NCBI GenBank assembly: GCA_035538795.1
Contig: DATLJS010000017.1
Location: 21,553 to 85,552 of the forward strand
Length of the DNA: 64,000 nucleotides
Direction of reading: 5' to 3'
From: JAJZGK01 sp035538795
GTDB taxonomy: Bacteria; Pseudomonadota; Alphaproteobacteria; Rhodospirillales; Magnetospirillaceae
The notes beneath the pieces were generated by a model, which worked only from the letters and a program-made list of their open reading frames with translations, had not been told where the DNA came from and ran no database searches. Both the position numbers and the translations under genes were made by a program. Of the stretch, positions 43,050-52,242 are shown piece after piece. Position 1 is the first letter of the stretch; each line of letters starts with the position of its first letter.

Positions 43050-45164
43050 TCAGCCGGCCTGGATCGCCGTCAGCGCGATGGTGTAGACGATGTCGTCCAC
43101 CAGCGCGCCGCGGGACAGGTCGTTGACCGGCTTGCGCAGGCCTTGCAGCATCGGTCCGACGCTGACCACATGGGCGGACCGCTGCACCGCCTTGTAGGTG
43201 GTGTTGCCGGTGTTCAGGTCGGGAAAAACGAAGACGTTGGCGCGCCCGGCTACCGGACTGTCCGGAGCCTTTTGCCGCCCGACGCTTTCGACGCTGGCGG
43301 CGTCGTATTGCATGGGGCCGTCGATCAGCAGATCGGGGCGTTTTTCCCGGGCCAGCTTGGTGGCGGCGCGGACCTTTTCCACATCGTCGCCGCTTCCCGA
43401 CGAGCCGGTGGAATAAGAGATCATGGCCACGCGCGGCTCAATGCCGAAGGCCTTGGCCGAATCCGCCGACTGAATGGCGATTTCCGCCAGTTCCTCGGCG
43501 GTCGGATCGGGGTTGACGGCACAGTCGCCGTAGACCAGCACCTGATCCGGCATCAGCATGAAGAAAACGCTGGAGACCAGACTGTTGCCCGGTGCGGTTT
43601 TGATCAATTGCAAAGCCGGACGCACGGTGTTGGCGGTGGTGTGGACGGCGCCCGACACCAGTCCGTCGGCGTCGCCCAAAGCCAGCATCATGGTGCCCAG
43701 CACCACGGTGTCCTGCAACTGTTCGTCGGCCTGCCCGGCGGTCAGTCCTTTGGCCTTGCGCATTTCCACCATGGGTTGGACGTAGCTGGCGCGAATGACC
43801 TCGGGATCAAGAACCTCTACGCCCTTGGGCAGAACGATGCCCAAGGCGTCGGCCTGTTGCCCGATTTTGACCGGATCGCCCAGCAATACGCAACTGGCGA
43901 TACCTTTTTCGGCGCAGATGGCCGCAGCTTGAAGGGTGCGTGGCTCGTCGCCTTCCGGCAGAACGATGCGCTTGCCGGCCTTCTGGGCGTCCTGCACCAG
44001 ACGGTGACGGAAGGCCGGAGGCGGCATGCGCAATTCGGCGGGGCGGCCGATCTTCTGGCGCAAGGGGGCGGTGTCCAGCCGTTCGGCGATGAACTCCACC
44101 AACCGGTCCATGCGTTCGCCGTCATCGGCGCTGACATGATGGTTTAGGTTGCTCAGGGCGCTGGCCGTGACGAAAGTATCTTGATCGCAAAACAGAATCG
44201 GCAGGCCGGAATTGCGGACCAGAGCCAAGCTTTCCACCGACTCGGCCATGTGGCGCCCGCAGGTCAGCAACAGACCGGCCAGGGGGACGCCGCGCATGCC
44301 GGCCAGGGCGGTGGCCAGAATGACGTCGCTGCGGTCGCCGGGCGTGACCACCAACACGCCGGGGCGCAGGCGCTTGATGACGCTTTCCACGGCTCCGGCT
44401 GCTACCACTACTTCCTGAACGCGGGCGCGGGCGATGGAGCCGGCATGCTCCACCTTCAGCCCCAGGCTGTCGATGACGTCCAGCAGGCGCGGAGCGTTCA
44501 GCCCAGCCTCGAACGGCACCGCTCCCAGCACCGGTACATGGCCGTTGATGCGGGACAGATCCTCGCGCAGGCGGACGCCGTCGGCGGCGGAGGCCACCTT
44601 GTTGATCAGGTAGCCGGCGAAGGGATGACCGCTTTCCTCGTCATACTGCCGTTGGGCCAGATCAATGGCTTCGGCCAGTTCGCGGGCGTCGCCACGCGAT
44701 CCCGACAAGACCGGAATCAGGTCGGCGGTCAGGCTGCGGGCCATCTCGGCGTTCAGTCGGGCGGCCATTTGCCGGTCGGCGTCGGGAATCAGACCTTCCA
44801 CCACCACCACGTCGTGGTGGGCGCGCACGGCTTCGACCAGGGAAACCACGTCCTCCATCAGTGCGGGAAGCTGGCCGGCGCGGATTTGGTCCTCGGCCTC
44901 GTGGAACGCCAGCGGGGCGGGGGCTTCCACATGGCAAAGCGTGCGGGCGAAATGGGTCGACAAATCGTGGATGCCGTCTTTGGCTTCCGGTTGGGCGATG
45001 GGCTTGACGAAACCGGCCTTGATGCCGTCGCGCTGCAAGGCGCGCAGCAATCCCAGCGAGATCGAGGTCAGTCCCACGTCCTGGGCCGCCGGGGCCAGGA
45101 AGAAGGAGCGGCGCGTTGCGTTGCCGACGCCGCCCAAGGCTTCGGGAGAGGGGAGAACGGTCAT
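43050..45164 (-). CDS. pta: Phosphate acetyltransferase (long form)
   Basis: This 704-residue enzyme turns acetyl-CoA and phosphate into acetyl phosphate. The N-terminal part resembles the P-loop and DRTGG regulatory domains of long-form Pta (FFLAPAAQDVGLTSISLGLLRAL, VVTPGDRSDVILATALAG). The catalytic PTA domain fills about residues 380-704 (RIVLPEGDEPRTLQAA, LVSGAVHTTANTVRPALQ, GPMLQGLRKPVNDLSRG). It starts one base after the ackA stop with a GGGAG site, so the two enzymes are made together. With AckA it yields ATP from acetyl-CoA. Confidence 0.95.
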   Translation of the reverse strand: MTVLPSPEALGGVGNATRRSFFLAPAAQDVGLTSISLGLLRALQRDGIKAGFVKPIAQPEAKDGIHDLSTHFARTLCHVEAPAPLAFHEAEDQIRAGQLPALMEDVVSLVEAVRAHHDVVVVEGLIPDADRQMAARLNAEMARSLTADLIPVLSGSRGDARELAEAIDLAQRQYDEESGHPFAGYLINKVASAADGVRLREDLSRINGHVPVLGAVPFEAGLNAPRLLDVIDSLGLKVEHAGSIARARVQEVVVAAGAVESVIKRLRPGVLVVTPGDRSDVILATALAGMRGVPLAGLLLTCGRHMAESVESLALVRNSGLPILFCDQDTFVTASALSNLNHHVSADDGERMDRLVEFIAERLDTAPLRQKIGRPAELRMPPPAFRHRLVQDAQKAGKRIVLPEGDEPRTLQAAAICAEKGIASCVLLGDPVKIGQQADALGIVLPKGVEVLDPEVIRASYVQPMVEMRKAKGLTAGQADEQLQDTVVLGTMMLALGDADGLVSGAVHTTANTVRPALQLIKTAPGNSLVSSVFFMLMPDQVLVYGDCAVNPDPTAEELAEIAIQSADSAKAFGIEPRVAMISYSTGSSGSGDDVEKVRAATKLAREKRPDLLIDGPMQYDAASVESVGRQKAPDSPVAGRANVFVFPDLNTGNTTYKAVQRSAHVVSVGPMLQGLRKPVNDLSRGALVDDIVYTIALTAIQAG

Positions 45165-45165
45165 G

Positions 45166-46371
45166 TCAGCAACTCCCGGCGCAGGTCAGGGCTTCGGTGT
45201 CGCGGGCGATCATCCATTCCTCGTTGGTCGGCAGAACCAGCGCGGCGGGAGCCCTTCGGCGACTGATGAGTCCGGACTGGCCGCGCACCATGGCGCGGTT
45301 GGCGGCTTCGTCCAGTTCGACGCCCAAGGGGCGCAGACGCTGCATGGTCATGCTGCGGATCATCGCCGAGTTTTCGCCGATGCCGCCGGTGAAGACCACG
45401 GCGTCCAGGCGCGGCAGGGACATGGACAGGCCGCCGATGTGGCGGGCCAGCCGGTGGGCGAAAACCTTCAGGGCCAGCATGGCGCCTTCATGACCGTCCT
45501 TGGCGGCGGCCTCGAGAATCCGGCAGTCGTTGGACAGCTCCGACAGTCCCAGCAGGCCGCTGCGCTTGTTGAGGACGGCGTCCATTTCCTTGGGATTCAG
45601 TCCGGCCTCGCGGGCCAGGAAGGCCACGGCTCCGGCATCCACGTCGCCGCAGCGGGTGCCCATGATCAACCCCTCCAGCGGGGTCATGCCCATGGTGGTG
45701 TCGACGCTTTGGCCGTTGAGCACGGCGGTGGCCGAAGCCCCGTTGCCCAGATGGGCGATGACCAGGCCATGATCGGCGGGGTCGAGACCCAGCACGTTCA
45801 GGGTTTCCTCGGCGACATAGCGGTGGCTGCTGCCGTGGAAGCCGTAACGGCGGATGCCGAAATCCCGGTAATAGGTCTGCGGCAGGCCGTACAGATAGGC
45901 TTCCGGCGGCATGGTCTGATGAAAGGCGGTGTCGAACACGGCTACCTGCGGCACCGTCGGCAGCTTTTCCAGAGCGGTGCGGATACCCAGGACATTGGCC
46001 GGGTTGTGCAGGGGGGCCAGACCGTTGCAGGACTCGATGTCGGTCAGCACCGACGGGGTAATCAGCGCCGATTGCTTGAAGCGTTCGCCGCCATGGACGA
46101 CCCGGTGCCCGACCGCTCGCACAGGCTCAAGCTTGTGGTGGTCGTCCAGAATGTCGATCAGGGTGTCCAGGGCGCTGCCGTGGCCGTTGGGGCCTAGGGG
46201 GAGGGTGCGGGGCGCGCCGCCGTTCTTGTAGGTGATGCGGGCTTCCGGTTCGCCCAGGCATTCCGCCAGACCGGACAGGGACGGAGCCCTGGCGGCAGCC
46301 TCGAACACGGCGAATTTCAGCGAGGAACTGCCACAATTGATCACCAGGGTCATATTGGCGTTGTATCTCAT
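45166..46371 (-). CDS. ackA: Acetate kinase
   Basis: This 401-residue ASKHA-fold kinase converts acetyl phosphate and ADP into acetate and ATP. Motifs: LVINCGSSSLKFAVF at the start, FDTAFHQTMPPEAYLYGLP, RYGFHGSSHRYV, and VFTGGIGENSAMIR. I kept ATG 46371, which has GAGG seven bases upstream; ATG 46353 (MTLVINCG) lacks a clear site. It follows pflA by 35 bases and precedes pta by one. Confidence 0.95.
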   Translation of the reverse strand: MRYNANMTLVINCGSSSLKFAVFEAAARAPSLSGLAECLGEPEARITYKNGGAPRTLPLGPNGHGSALDTLIDILDDHHKLEPVRAVGHRVVHGGERFKQSALITPSVLTDIESCNGLAPLHNPANVLGIRTALEKLPTVPQVAVFDTAFHQTMPPEAYLYGLPQTYYRDFGIRRYGFHGSSHRYVAEETLNVLGLDPADHGLVIAHLGNGASATAVLNGQSVDTTMGMTPLEGLIMGTRCGDVDAGAVAFLAREAGLNPKEMDAVLNKRSGLLGLSELSNDCRILEAAAKDGHEGAMLALKVFAHRLARHIGGLSMSLPRLDAVVFTGGIGENSAMIRSMTMQRLRPLGVELDEAANRAMVRGQSGLISRRRAPAALVLPTNEEWMIARDTEALTCAGSC

Positions 46372-46406
46372 TTGGGAACCTCAAAGCCGAAGAGCAAAAG
46401 AGAAGG

Positions 46407-47192
46407 TCAGGTCACAGTCAGGCCTCGGGTGGCGAACAGGTCGCGCGCCGCCTGGGTTTGTTCGGGACTGGGCGTCGGAGTGGCGGCCAGGGGATAGGCG
46501 TGCCCCAAAGCCTGCCATTTGTGGGCGCCCATCTGGTGGAACGGCAGAACCTCGACCCGGTCCACCGCCGCTCCCAGCGTGGCGATGAAATCCGCCAGCT
46601 TCAGGATGTCGGCCGGATCGTCGGTCAGGCCGGGCACCAGGACGTAACGGATCCAGATCCGTTTATTCAGGCGCACCAGGCGATGGGCGAAATCCAGGGT
46701 CGGCTGCAAGGCCTGCCCGGTGATGAGGTGGTAGCGTTCGGGATCGATGTGCTTGATGTCCAAAAGCGCCATGTCCAGGGGGCGGAACCATTCGTCCGCC
46801 ACATCGGCATGCAGGAATCCCTGGGTGTCCAGGGCGGTGTGCAGGCCCAGTTCGTCTTTGATGCGGGCCAGCAGCTTGCCAGCGAAGTCCGCCTGCAGCA
46901 GCGGCTCGCCGCCCGACAGGGTGACGCCGCCGGCGAATTTCAGGAAATGCGCATAGGGGCGGACCTCGTCCATGGCCTGTTCCAGGTTGACGAGACGGCC
47001 GGCATGCAGCTTCCAGGTGTCCGGGTTGTGGCAGTACTGGCAGCGGAACAGGCAGCCGGACAGGAAGAAGACGAAACGCATGCCCGGTCCGTCGACGGCG
47101 GCGCCGGTTTCGACCGAATGCAGATACCCCAGGGGGCAATGGGTATCGTCGGCATGCTGGTCGAAGGCTTGGCTGTAGGTGGCGTCGAGCAT
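46407..47192 (-). CDS. pflA: Pyruvate formate-lyase activating enzyme
   Basis: This 261-residue radical SAM enzyme installs the glycyl radical on PflB. The cluster motif CLFRCQYCHNPDTW gives CxxxCxxC, and VTLSGGEPLLQADF is the usual SAM-binding GGE segment. The length matches cytoplasmic PflA proteins with one cluster. It lies 28 bases after pflB. Both need anaerobic conditions to work. Confidence 0.95.
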   Translation of the reverse strand: MLDATYSQAFDQHADDTHCPLGYLHSVETGAAVDGPGMRFVFFLSGCLFRCQYCHNPDTWKLHAGRLVNLEQAMDEVRPYAHFLKFAGGVTLSGGEPLLQADFAGKLLARIKDELGLHTALDTQGFLHADVADEWFRPLDMALLDIKHIDPERYHLITGQALQPTLDFAHRLVRLNKRIWIRYVLVPGLTDDPADILKLADFIATLGAAVDRVEVLPFHQMGAHKWQALGHAYPLAATPTPSPEQTQAARDLFATRGLTVT

Positions 47193-47220
47193 GGTTTCGT
47201 CCTCCTCGTCCGTACCGGCC

Positions 47221-49482
47221 TTACATGGCCTGATGGAAGGTACGGCTGATCACGTCAAGCTGCTGTTCCTTGGACAGCTTGATGAAGTTCACCGCGTATC
47301 CCGAAACGCGGATGGTCAATTGCGGGTACTTTTCGGGATGTTCCATGGCGTCCGTCAGAGTCTCGCGGTTGAAGACGTTGACGTTGACGTGGAACCCGCC
47401 CGCTTCGGCGAAGGCGTCCAGGCAGTTGGATAGATTGCCGATGCGGTCTTGCTTGGTGTGGCCCAGGGCGTCCGGCGTGGCCGATGCGGTCCAGCTGATG
47501 CCGTCCAGGGCGCAGGCATAGGGCAGCTTGGCGACGGAAGCGCCGGCGGCCACGAAACCCTTTACATCGCGGCCGTTCATCGGGTTGGCGCCGGGAGCGA
47601 ACGGTTCGCCGGCGCGGCGGCCGTCGGGAGTGTTGCCGGTCTTCTTGCCATAGACCACGTTGGAGGTGATGGTCAGCACCGACTGGGTCGGCATGGCGTT
47701 GCGGTAGAACGCCGGTTGCGCCGCCACCTTCTTCATGAAAGCTTCGGTCAGCCAGACGGCGATCTGGTCGGCGCGGTCGTCGTTGTTGCCATAGGCCGGA
47801 TATTCGCCTTCGATCTTGTAATCGACGGCCAGCCCCTTTTCGTTGCGGATGACCGATACCTTGGCGTGGCGGATGGCCGACAGGGAATCGGCTGCCACGG
47901 ATAGACCGGCGATGCCGCAGGCCATGGTGCGCAGGATGTCACGGTCGTGCAGCGCCATCTCGATCCGTTCATAGGCGTATTTGTCGTGCATGTAGTGGAT
48001 CGAGTTCAGGGCCTTGACGTAGGTCCGGGCCAGCCAGTCCATCATCTTGTCGAGCTTGGCCATGACTTCGTCATAGTCCAGGACATCGGCGGTGATGGGC
48101 TCGAAGCCTTTGGCGACCACGGCTCCCAGCTTTTCATCGACGCCGCCGTTGATGGCGTAGAGCAAAGCCTTGGCCAGATTGGCGCGGGCGCCGAAGAACT
48201 GCATCTGCTTGCCGATGCGCATGGCCGAAACGCAGCAGGCGATGCCGTAGTCATCACCCCATTTCGGCCGCATCAGGTCGTCGTTCTCGTACTGAATGGC
48301 GCTGGTGTCGGTGGATACCTGAGCGCAGAAATCCTTGAAACCGCGCGGCAGCTGGGTGCTCCACAGCACGGTCAGGTTCGGCTCGGGAGCCGGTCCCAGA
48401 TTGTAGAGGGTGTTGAGGAAGCGGAAGCTGTTGCGGGTGACCAGCGGACGCCCGTCCTCGCCCATGCCGCCCAGGCATTCGGTGACCCAGGTCGGATCGC
48501 CCGAGAACAGCGAGTCGTATTCCGGAGTGCGCAGGAAGCGGACGATGCGCAGCTTGATGACCAGATCGTCGATCATCTCCTGGGCCTGTTCCTCGGTCAG
48601 CAGTCCGGCCTTCAGGTCGCGCTGGATGTAGATGTCGAGGAAGGTCGAGACGCGGCCCAGCGACATGGCGGCGCCGTTCTGTTCCTTTACCGCAGCCAGA
48701 TAGCCGAGATAGGTCCACTGGATGGCTTCGCGGGCGTTGGCCGCCGGGCGCGACAGGTCGCAGCCGTATTTGGCGCCCATTTCGCGCAGCTCGTCCAGGG
48801 CGCGGAACTGTTCGGACATTTCTTCGCGCAGGCGGATGACGTCCTCGGTGAAGACGGCGTCGTCCAGTTCATGGAAGCGGTCCTGGCGCTCGTGGCGCAG
48901 GAAGTCGGTGCCGTAAAGGGCGACACGGCGGTAATCGCCGATAATTCGGCCGCGGCCGTAAGCGTCGGGCAGGCCGGTGATGATGCCGGATTTGCGGGCG
49001 GCCAGGATGTCGGGGGAATAGACGTCGAAGACGCCCTGATTGTGGCTCTTGCGGTATTTGGTCCAGATTTCCTTGACCACCGGATCGATGGTGTAGCCAT
49101 AGGCTTCCAGGCCGGATTCCACCATACGCAGGCCGCCGTTGGGCATCATCGCCCGCTTCAGCGGCGCGTCGGTCTGCAGGCCGACGATGATTTCGTTGGC
49201 GCGGTCGATATAGCCGGCGTCGTGGGCGGTGATGCCAGCGGGGCGATCGACGGACGCGTCTAGAATGCCCTTGGCGCGCTCTTCCGTCAGCAGTTCGCCC
49301 AGACGCTCCCACAGCTTGCTGGTCCGCTCGGTGGGGCCGGACAGGAACGTGGAGGCGCCGAGATAGGGGGTGTAGTTGTTCTGGATGAAGTCGCGGACGT
49401 CGACCTGGCTTTTCCAGGCGCTACCAGAGAACCCCTTCCAGGGGTCTACGAGGTATTGTGTGTCGTTGAACAGGGTACCCAT
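47221..49482 (-). CDS. pflB: Pyruvate formate-lyase
   Basis: This 753-residue glycyl-radical enzyme splits pyruvate with CoA into acetyl-CoA and formate without oxygen. The catalytic Cys pair is in IACCVSAMRIGKQ and the radical Gly is in TIRVSGYAVNFIKL near the end. Length and the N-terminal WKGFSGSAWKSQVDVRDFI are typical. AGGAGAG precedes the ATG. Presence of pflAB with pta-ackA and focA shows mixed-acid-type fermentation of pyruvate in the dark, known for purple non-sulphur bacteria. Confidence 0.96.
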   Translation of the reverse strand: MGTLFNDTQYLVDPWKGFSGSAWKSQVDVRDFIQNNYTPYLGASTFLSGPTERTSKLWERLGELLTEERAKGILDASVDRPAGITAHDAGYIDRANEIIVGLQTDAPLKRAMMPNGGLRMVESGLEAYGYTIDPVVKEIWTKYRKSHNQGVFDVYSPDILAARKSGIITGLPDAYGRGRIIGDYRRVALYGTDFLRHERQDRFHELDDAVFTEDVIRLREEMSEQFRALDELREMGAKYGCDLSRPAANAREAIQWTYLGYLAAVKEQNGAAMSLGRVSTFLDIYIQRDLKAGLLTEEQAQEMIDDLVIKLRIVRFLRTPEYDSLFSGDPTWVTECLGGMGEDGRPLVTRNSFRFLNTLYNLGPAPEPNLTVLWSTQLPRGFKDFCAQVSTDTSAIQYENDDLMRPKWGDDYGIACCVSAMRIGKQMQFFGARANLAKALLYAINGGVDEKLGAVVAKGFEPITADVLDYDEVMAKLDKMMDWLARTYVKALNSIHYMHDKYAYERIEMALHDRDILRTMACGIAGLSVAADSLSAIRHAKVSVIRNEKGLAVDYKIEGEYPAYGNNDDRADQIAVWLTEAFMKKVAAQPAFYRNAMPTQSVLTITSNVVYGKKTGNTPDGRRAGEPFAPGANPMNGRDVKGFVAAGASVAKLPYACALDGISWTASATPDALGHTKQDRIGNLSNCLDAFAEAGGFHVNVNVFNRETLTDAMEHPEKYPQLTIRVSGYAVNFIKLSKEQQLDVISRTFHQAM

Positions 49483-49513
49483 AATAAACTCTCCTATGAA
49501 ACAGGAGGCAGGG

Positions 49514-49542
49514 GAGCCGCCGCCGGGGGATGACGGCGGCTC
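49514..49542 (-). other. Hairpin between the CstA-family gene and pflB
   Basis: An eight-base perfect stem (gagccgcc / ggcggctc) with a 13-base loop lies in the 69-base gap. No U-run follows in the minus-strand transcript, so it is more likely an mRNA-stability or processing element than a terminator. Confidence 0.35.
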
Positions 49543-49551
49543 TTCTGTCCC

Positions 49552-51360
49552 TTACTCGGCAGGCGATACAGCTTGAGAAATGGCCTGGGGGCTCCGCTGC
49601 GGCAGGAGTTCGCGCCATTTACGCAGCGAGGCGACCAGGATGACGATCCCCAGCACCAGCATGATGATGGAGATACCGGCGTTGAACGGGTTGAACCCTT
49701 TCGACGCGCTGTTCAGGTAAACGTTGGCGATCATCCAGTAACCGGCATAGTTGACGGTCACGAACAGGTAGGCCAACGGCACTAGGCAGGTCAGCATGTA
49801 GGACCGCTTGGCGGACAGGCGCAGGATGATGGTGGCGCCGATCATCAGGCCGATCGAGGCCATCAACTGGTTCGACACGCCGAACAGAGCCCACACGGAA
49901 TTGATGTCGCCAGAGTTCAGCAGGTAACCCCACAGGGCGCAGGCGACGACGCTGGCGCCGAAGGAACCGGGCATCCAATCGATCTGCTTCAGCTTCGGGA
50001 ACACGTCGCCGCCCAGATCCTGGATCAGGTAACGGGCAACTCGGGTGCCGGAGTCGATGGCGGTCAGGATGAACACCGCTTCGAACATGATGACGAATTG
50101 GAAGAAATAGGCGGCCAGATGGCTGAACCACGGGATCTTGGTGAAGATCTCGGTCATACCGACCGCCAGGGTCACAGCGCCGCCGGTACGGCCGTAGAGG
50201 TCGATGCCGATGGAGGCTGCCAGCTGCGGCAGGTCCACCACGTCCATGCCCAAAGCCTTGAAGGCGGCGGCGCTGGAATTGATGGCGAAGTAATCCGCCG
50301 GATGCAAAGAGGTGGCGGCGATCATGGCCATGACGCCGACCAGACATTCGGCCAGCATGGCGCCGAAGGCCACGGTCTGGATGTCGCTCCATTTGTCCAC
50401 CAGCTTCGGGGTGGTGCCCGAACCGATGAAGGCGTGGAAGCCGGAGATGGCGCCGCAGGCGATGGTGATCGAGATGAACGGCCATACCGGGCCGGCCAGC
50501 ACCGGACCGCCGCCAGCGATAAACTGGGTCAGGGCCGGGAAGCGGATTTCCGGGTTGATGAAGATGACGCCGACGACCAGAGCGCCGAACACGCCGATCT
50601 TCATGAAGCTGGACAGATAGCCGCGCGGGGTCAGCAGCATCCACACCGGCAGGGTGCTGGCGAAGAAGGCGTAGATCGGCAAGGCCAGTCCGACGGTCTG
50701 ATGATGCAGGGTCAGCATGTCGCCCAGCCAGGTGCCCTGAAGGTACGGGCCGGCCAGAACGGCGGCCATGATGGCGGCCAGACCGACATAGGTGGCGATC
50801 TTGGAATTGCCGGTGATGCGTTCATAAAGCCCGACGCCGATGGCGATCGGAATGGTCATGAACACGGCGAAGGTGCCCCAGGCGTTGCGCTCAAGCGCAT
50901 GCACCACGACCATGGACAGACCGGCCATGGTGATGGTGATGATGAACAGCATGGCCAGGCCGGTGCACCAGCCGGCGACCGGGCCCAGTTCCGATTTGGC
51001 GACTTCCGACAAGGACATGCCCTTGTGCTTCATCGAGGCGAACAGGACCACGGTGTCGTGGACCGCGCCGCCGACGACGCAGCCGATCAGCAGCCACAGG
51101 AAGCTGGGAAGATAACCGTACTGGGAGGCCAGGACCGGGCCGACCAGGGGGCCGGCGGCGGCGATGGCGGCGAAATGCTGGCCGGCATTGACCCATTTCT
51201 TGGTGGGGACGTAATTGCGGCCGTCTTGAAGTTCGTGGGACGGGGTGACTTGGACGTCGTCTGCGCAGAGGACCTTGCGGACAAAGAACACGCCGTAAAA
51301 GCGGTAGCAGATGGCAAGGATGCAGAGCGTGGCGATCACAAAGGTTAAGGCGTGATCCAT
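49552..51360 (-). CDS. cstA: CstA/BtsT-family membrane transporter (probable pyruvate or peptide uptake)
   Basis: This 602-residue protein with many membrane spans belongs to the carbon-starvation protein A family. Signatures: HFAAIAAAGPLVGPVLASQYGY, SGFHAFIGSGTTPKLVDKWSD and GTRVARYLIQDLGG. E. coli BtsT/CstA carry pyruvate, with peptides also proposed for CstA. The gene lies downstream of a LytS/LytTR pair like the E. coli BtsSR system that controls btsT, and upstream of pflB, so pyruvate is the best guess for cargo. ATG 51360 follows GGGAGAG; an in-frame extension to 51393 is not needed. Confidence 0.88.
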   Translation of the reverse strand: MDHALTFVIATLCILAICYRFYGVFFVRKVLCADDVQVTPSHELQDGRNYVPTKKWVNAGQHFAAIAAAGPLVGPVLASQYGYLPSFLWLLIGCVVGGAVHDTVVLFASMKHKGMSLSEVAKSELGPVAGWCTGLAMLFIITITMAGLSMVVVHALERNAWGTFAVFMTIPIAIGVGLYERITGNSKIATYVGLAAIMAAVLAGPYLQGTWLGDMLTLHHQTVGLALPIYAFFASTLPVWMLLTPRGYLSSFMKIGVFGALVVGVIFINPEIRFPALTQFIAGGGPVLAGPVWPFISITIACGAISGFHAFIGSGTTPKLVDKWSDIQTVAFGAMLAECLVGVMAMIAATSLHPADYFAINSSAAAFKALGMDVVDLPQLAASIGIDLYGRTGGAVTLAVGMTEIFTKIPWFSHLAAYFFQFVIMFEAVFILTAIDSGTRVARYLIQDLGGDVFPKLKQIDWMPGSFGASVVACALWGYLLNSGDINSVWALFGVSNQLMASIGLMIGATIILRLSAKRSYMLTCLVPLAYLFVTVNYAGYWMIANVYLNSASKGFNPFNAGISIIMLVLGIVILVASLRKWRELLPQRSPQAISQAVSPAE

Positions 51361-51525
51361 GATGGCTCTCCCAAAAGAAGACGCCATGACCATATTCCTG
51401 TTGCGGATATGGGTGGGGCCGTTCCCCGGGAGCGGCGGAATAGGGATGCGAGCGGTAGGGATTTGAGGGCGAGCGGTAACGGTCAGGGGGCGAACCGGCG
51501 GCTCCGCCGAAGCGGACCGACGGCT

Positions 51526-52242
51526 TCAGGCGATGCCCAGACGCTCTTTCAGAGGCCCCAGGAAGCGGCGGCTGACCGGCACGATCTGGCCGGAAATCGT
51601 CTGGATTTCCGCCAGATTATTATCGCTGAAACGGATTTCCTTGATGCGGTCGGGATTGATCAGATATTGCCGATGACAGCGCATCAGCGGCGTGCGCTCC
51701 TCCAGGGTGCGCAGGGTCAGTTCGGTGAAACGTTCCTGGCCGTCCTGGCCGATGACGAAGATGCCCGACGGGGTGGAGGAAATGAACTCCACCTCCTCCA
51801 GCTTGATCAGATAGATGCGGTTTTGCCCGGAACAGGGGATTTGCCGCAGCGGATTGGTGTTGGCCAGCGGCTCCAGATCCTGGCTGCTGCGGTCGCGGCG
51901 CAGCCGTTGCAAAGTTTTGTGCAGCCGTCCGGCGTCGATGGGTTTCAAAAGATAGTCGAAGGCGTTTTCCTCGAATGCCTGCACGGCATATTCGTCGTGG
52001 GCGGTCAGGAAAACGATCCTGGGCATCCGCTCGGGGTCGAGCATGCTCAGCATTTCCAGGCCGTTGACTCGGGGCATCTGGATGTCCAGGAACACCACGT
52101 CGGGCGACAATCGGTTGACGGCGGCGATGGCTTCGATGGCGTTGGCCGATTCGCCGACGATGTCCAGGTCGCTTTCCTGGTCCAGCAGGCAGCGCAACTC
52201 CTCGCGGGCCAATTGTTCGTCATCGACGATCAGCACCTTCAT
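51526..52242 (-). CDS. LytTR-type response regulator (BtsR/YehT-like)
   Basis: This 238-residue regulator has a receiver with DDE at 7-9 and phosphoacceptor Asp53 (VVFLDIQMPRVNG), and a C-terminal LytTR DNA-binding domain (IYLIKLEEVEFISSTPSGIFV, LMRCHRQYLINPDRIKEIR). Such regulators bind paired direct repeats upstream of transporter genes. It overlaps the kinase gene by 4 bases and lies 165 bases upstream of the CstA-family gene, its probable target. This matches the layout of pyruvate-sensing BtsSR by analogy. Confidence 0.9.
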   Translation of the reverse strand: MKVLIVDDEQLAREELRCLLDQESDLDIVGESANAIEAIAAVNRLSPDVVFLDIQMPRVNGLEMLSMLDPERMPRIVFLTAHDEYAVQAFEENAFDYLLKPIDAGRLHKTLQRLRRDRSSQDLEPLANTNPLRQIPCSGQNRIYLIKLEEVEFISSTPSGIFVIGQDGQERFTELTLRTLEERTPLMRCHRQYLINPDRIKEIRFSDNNLAEIQTISGQIVPVSRRFLGPLKERLGIA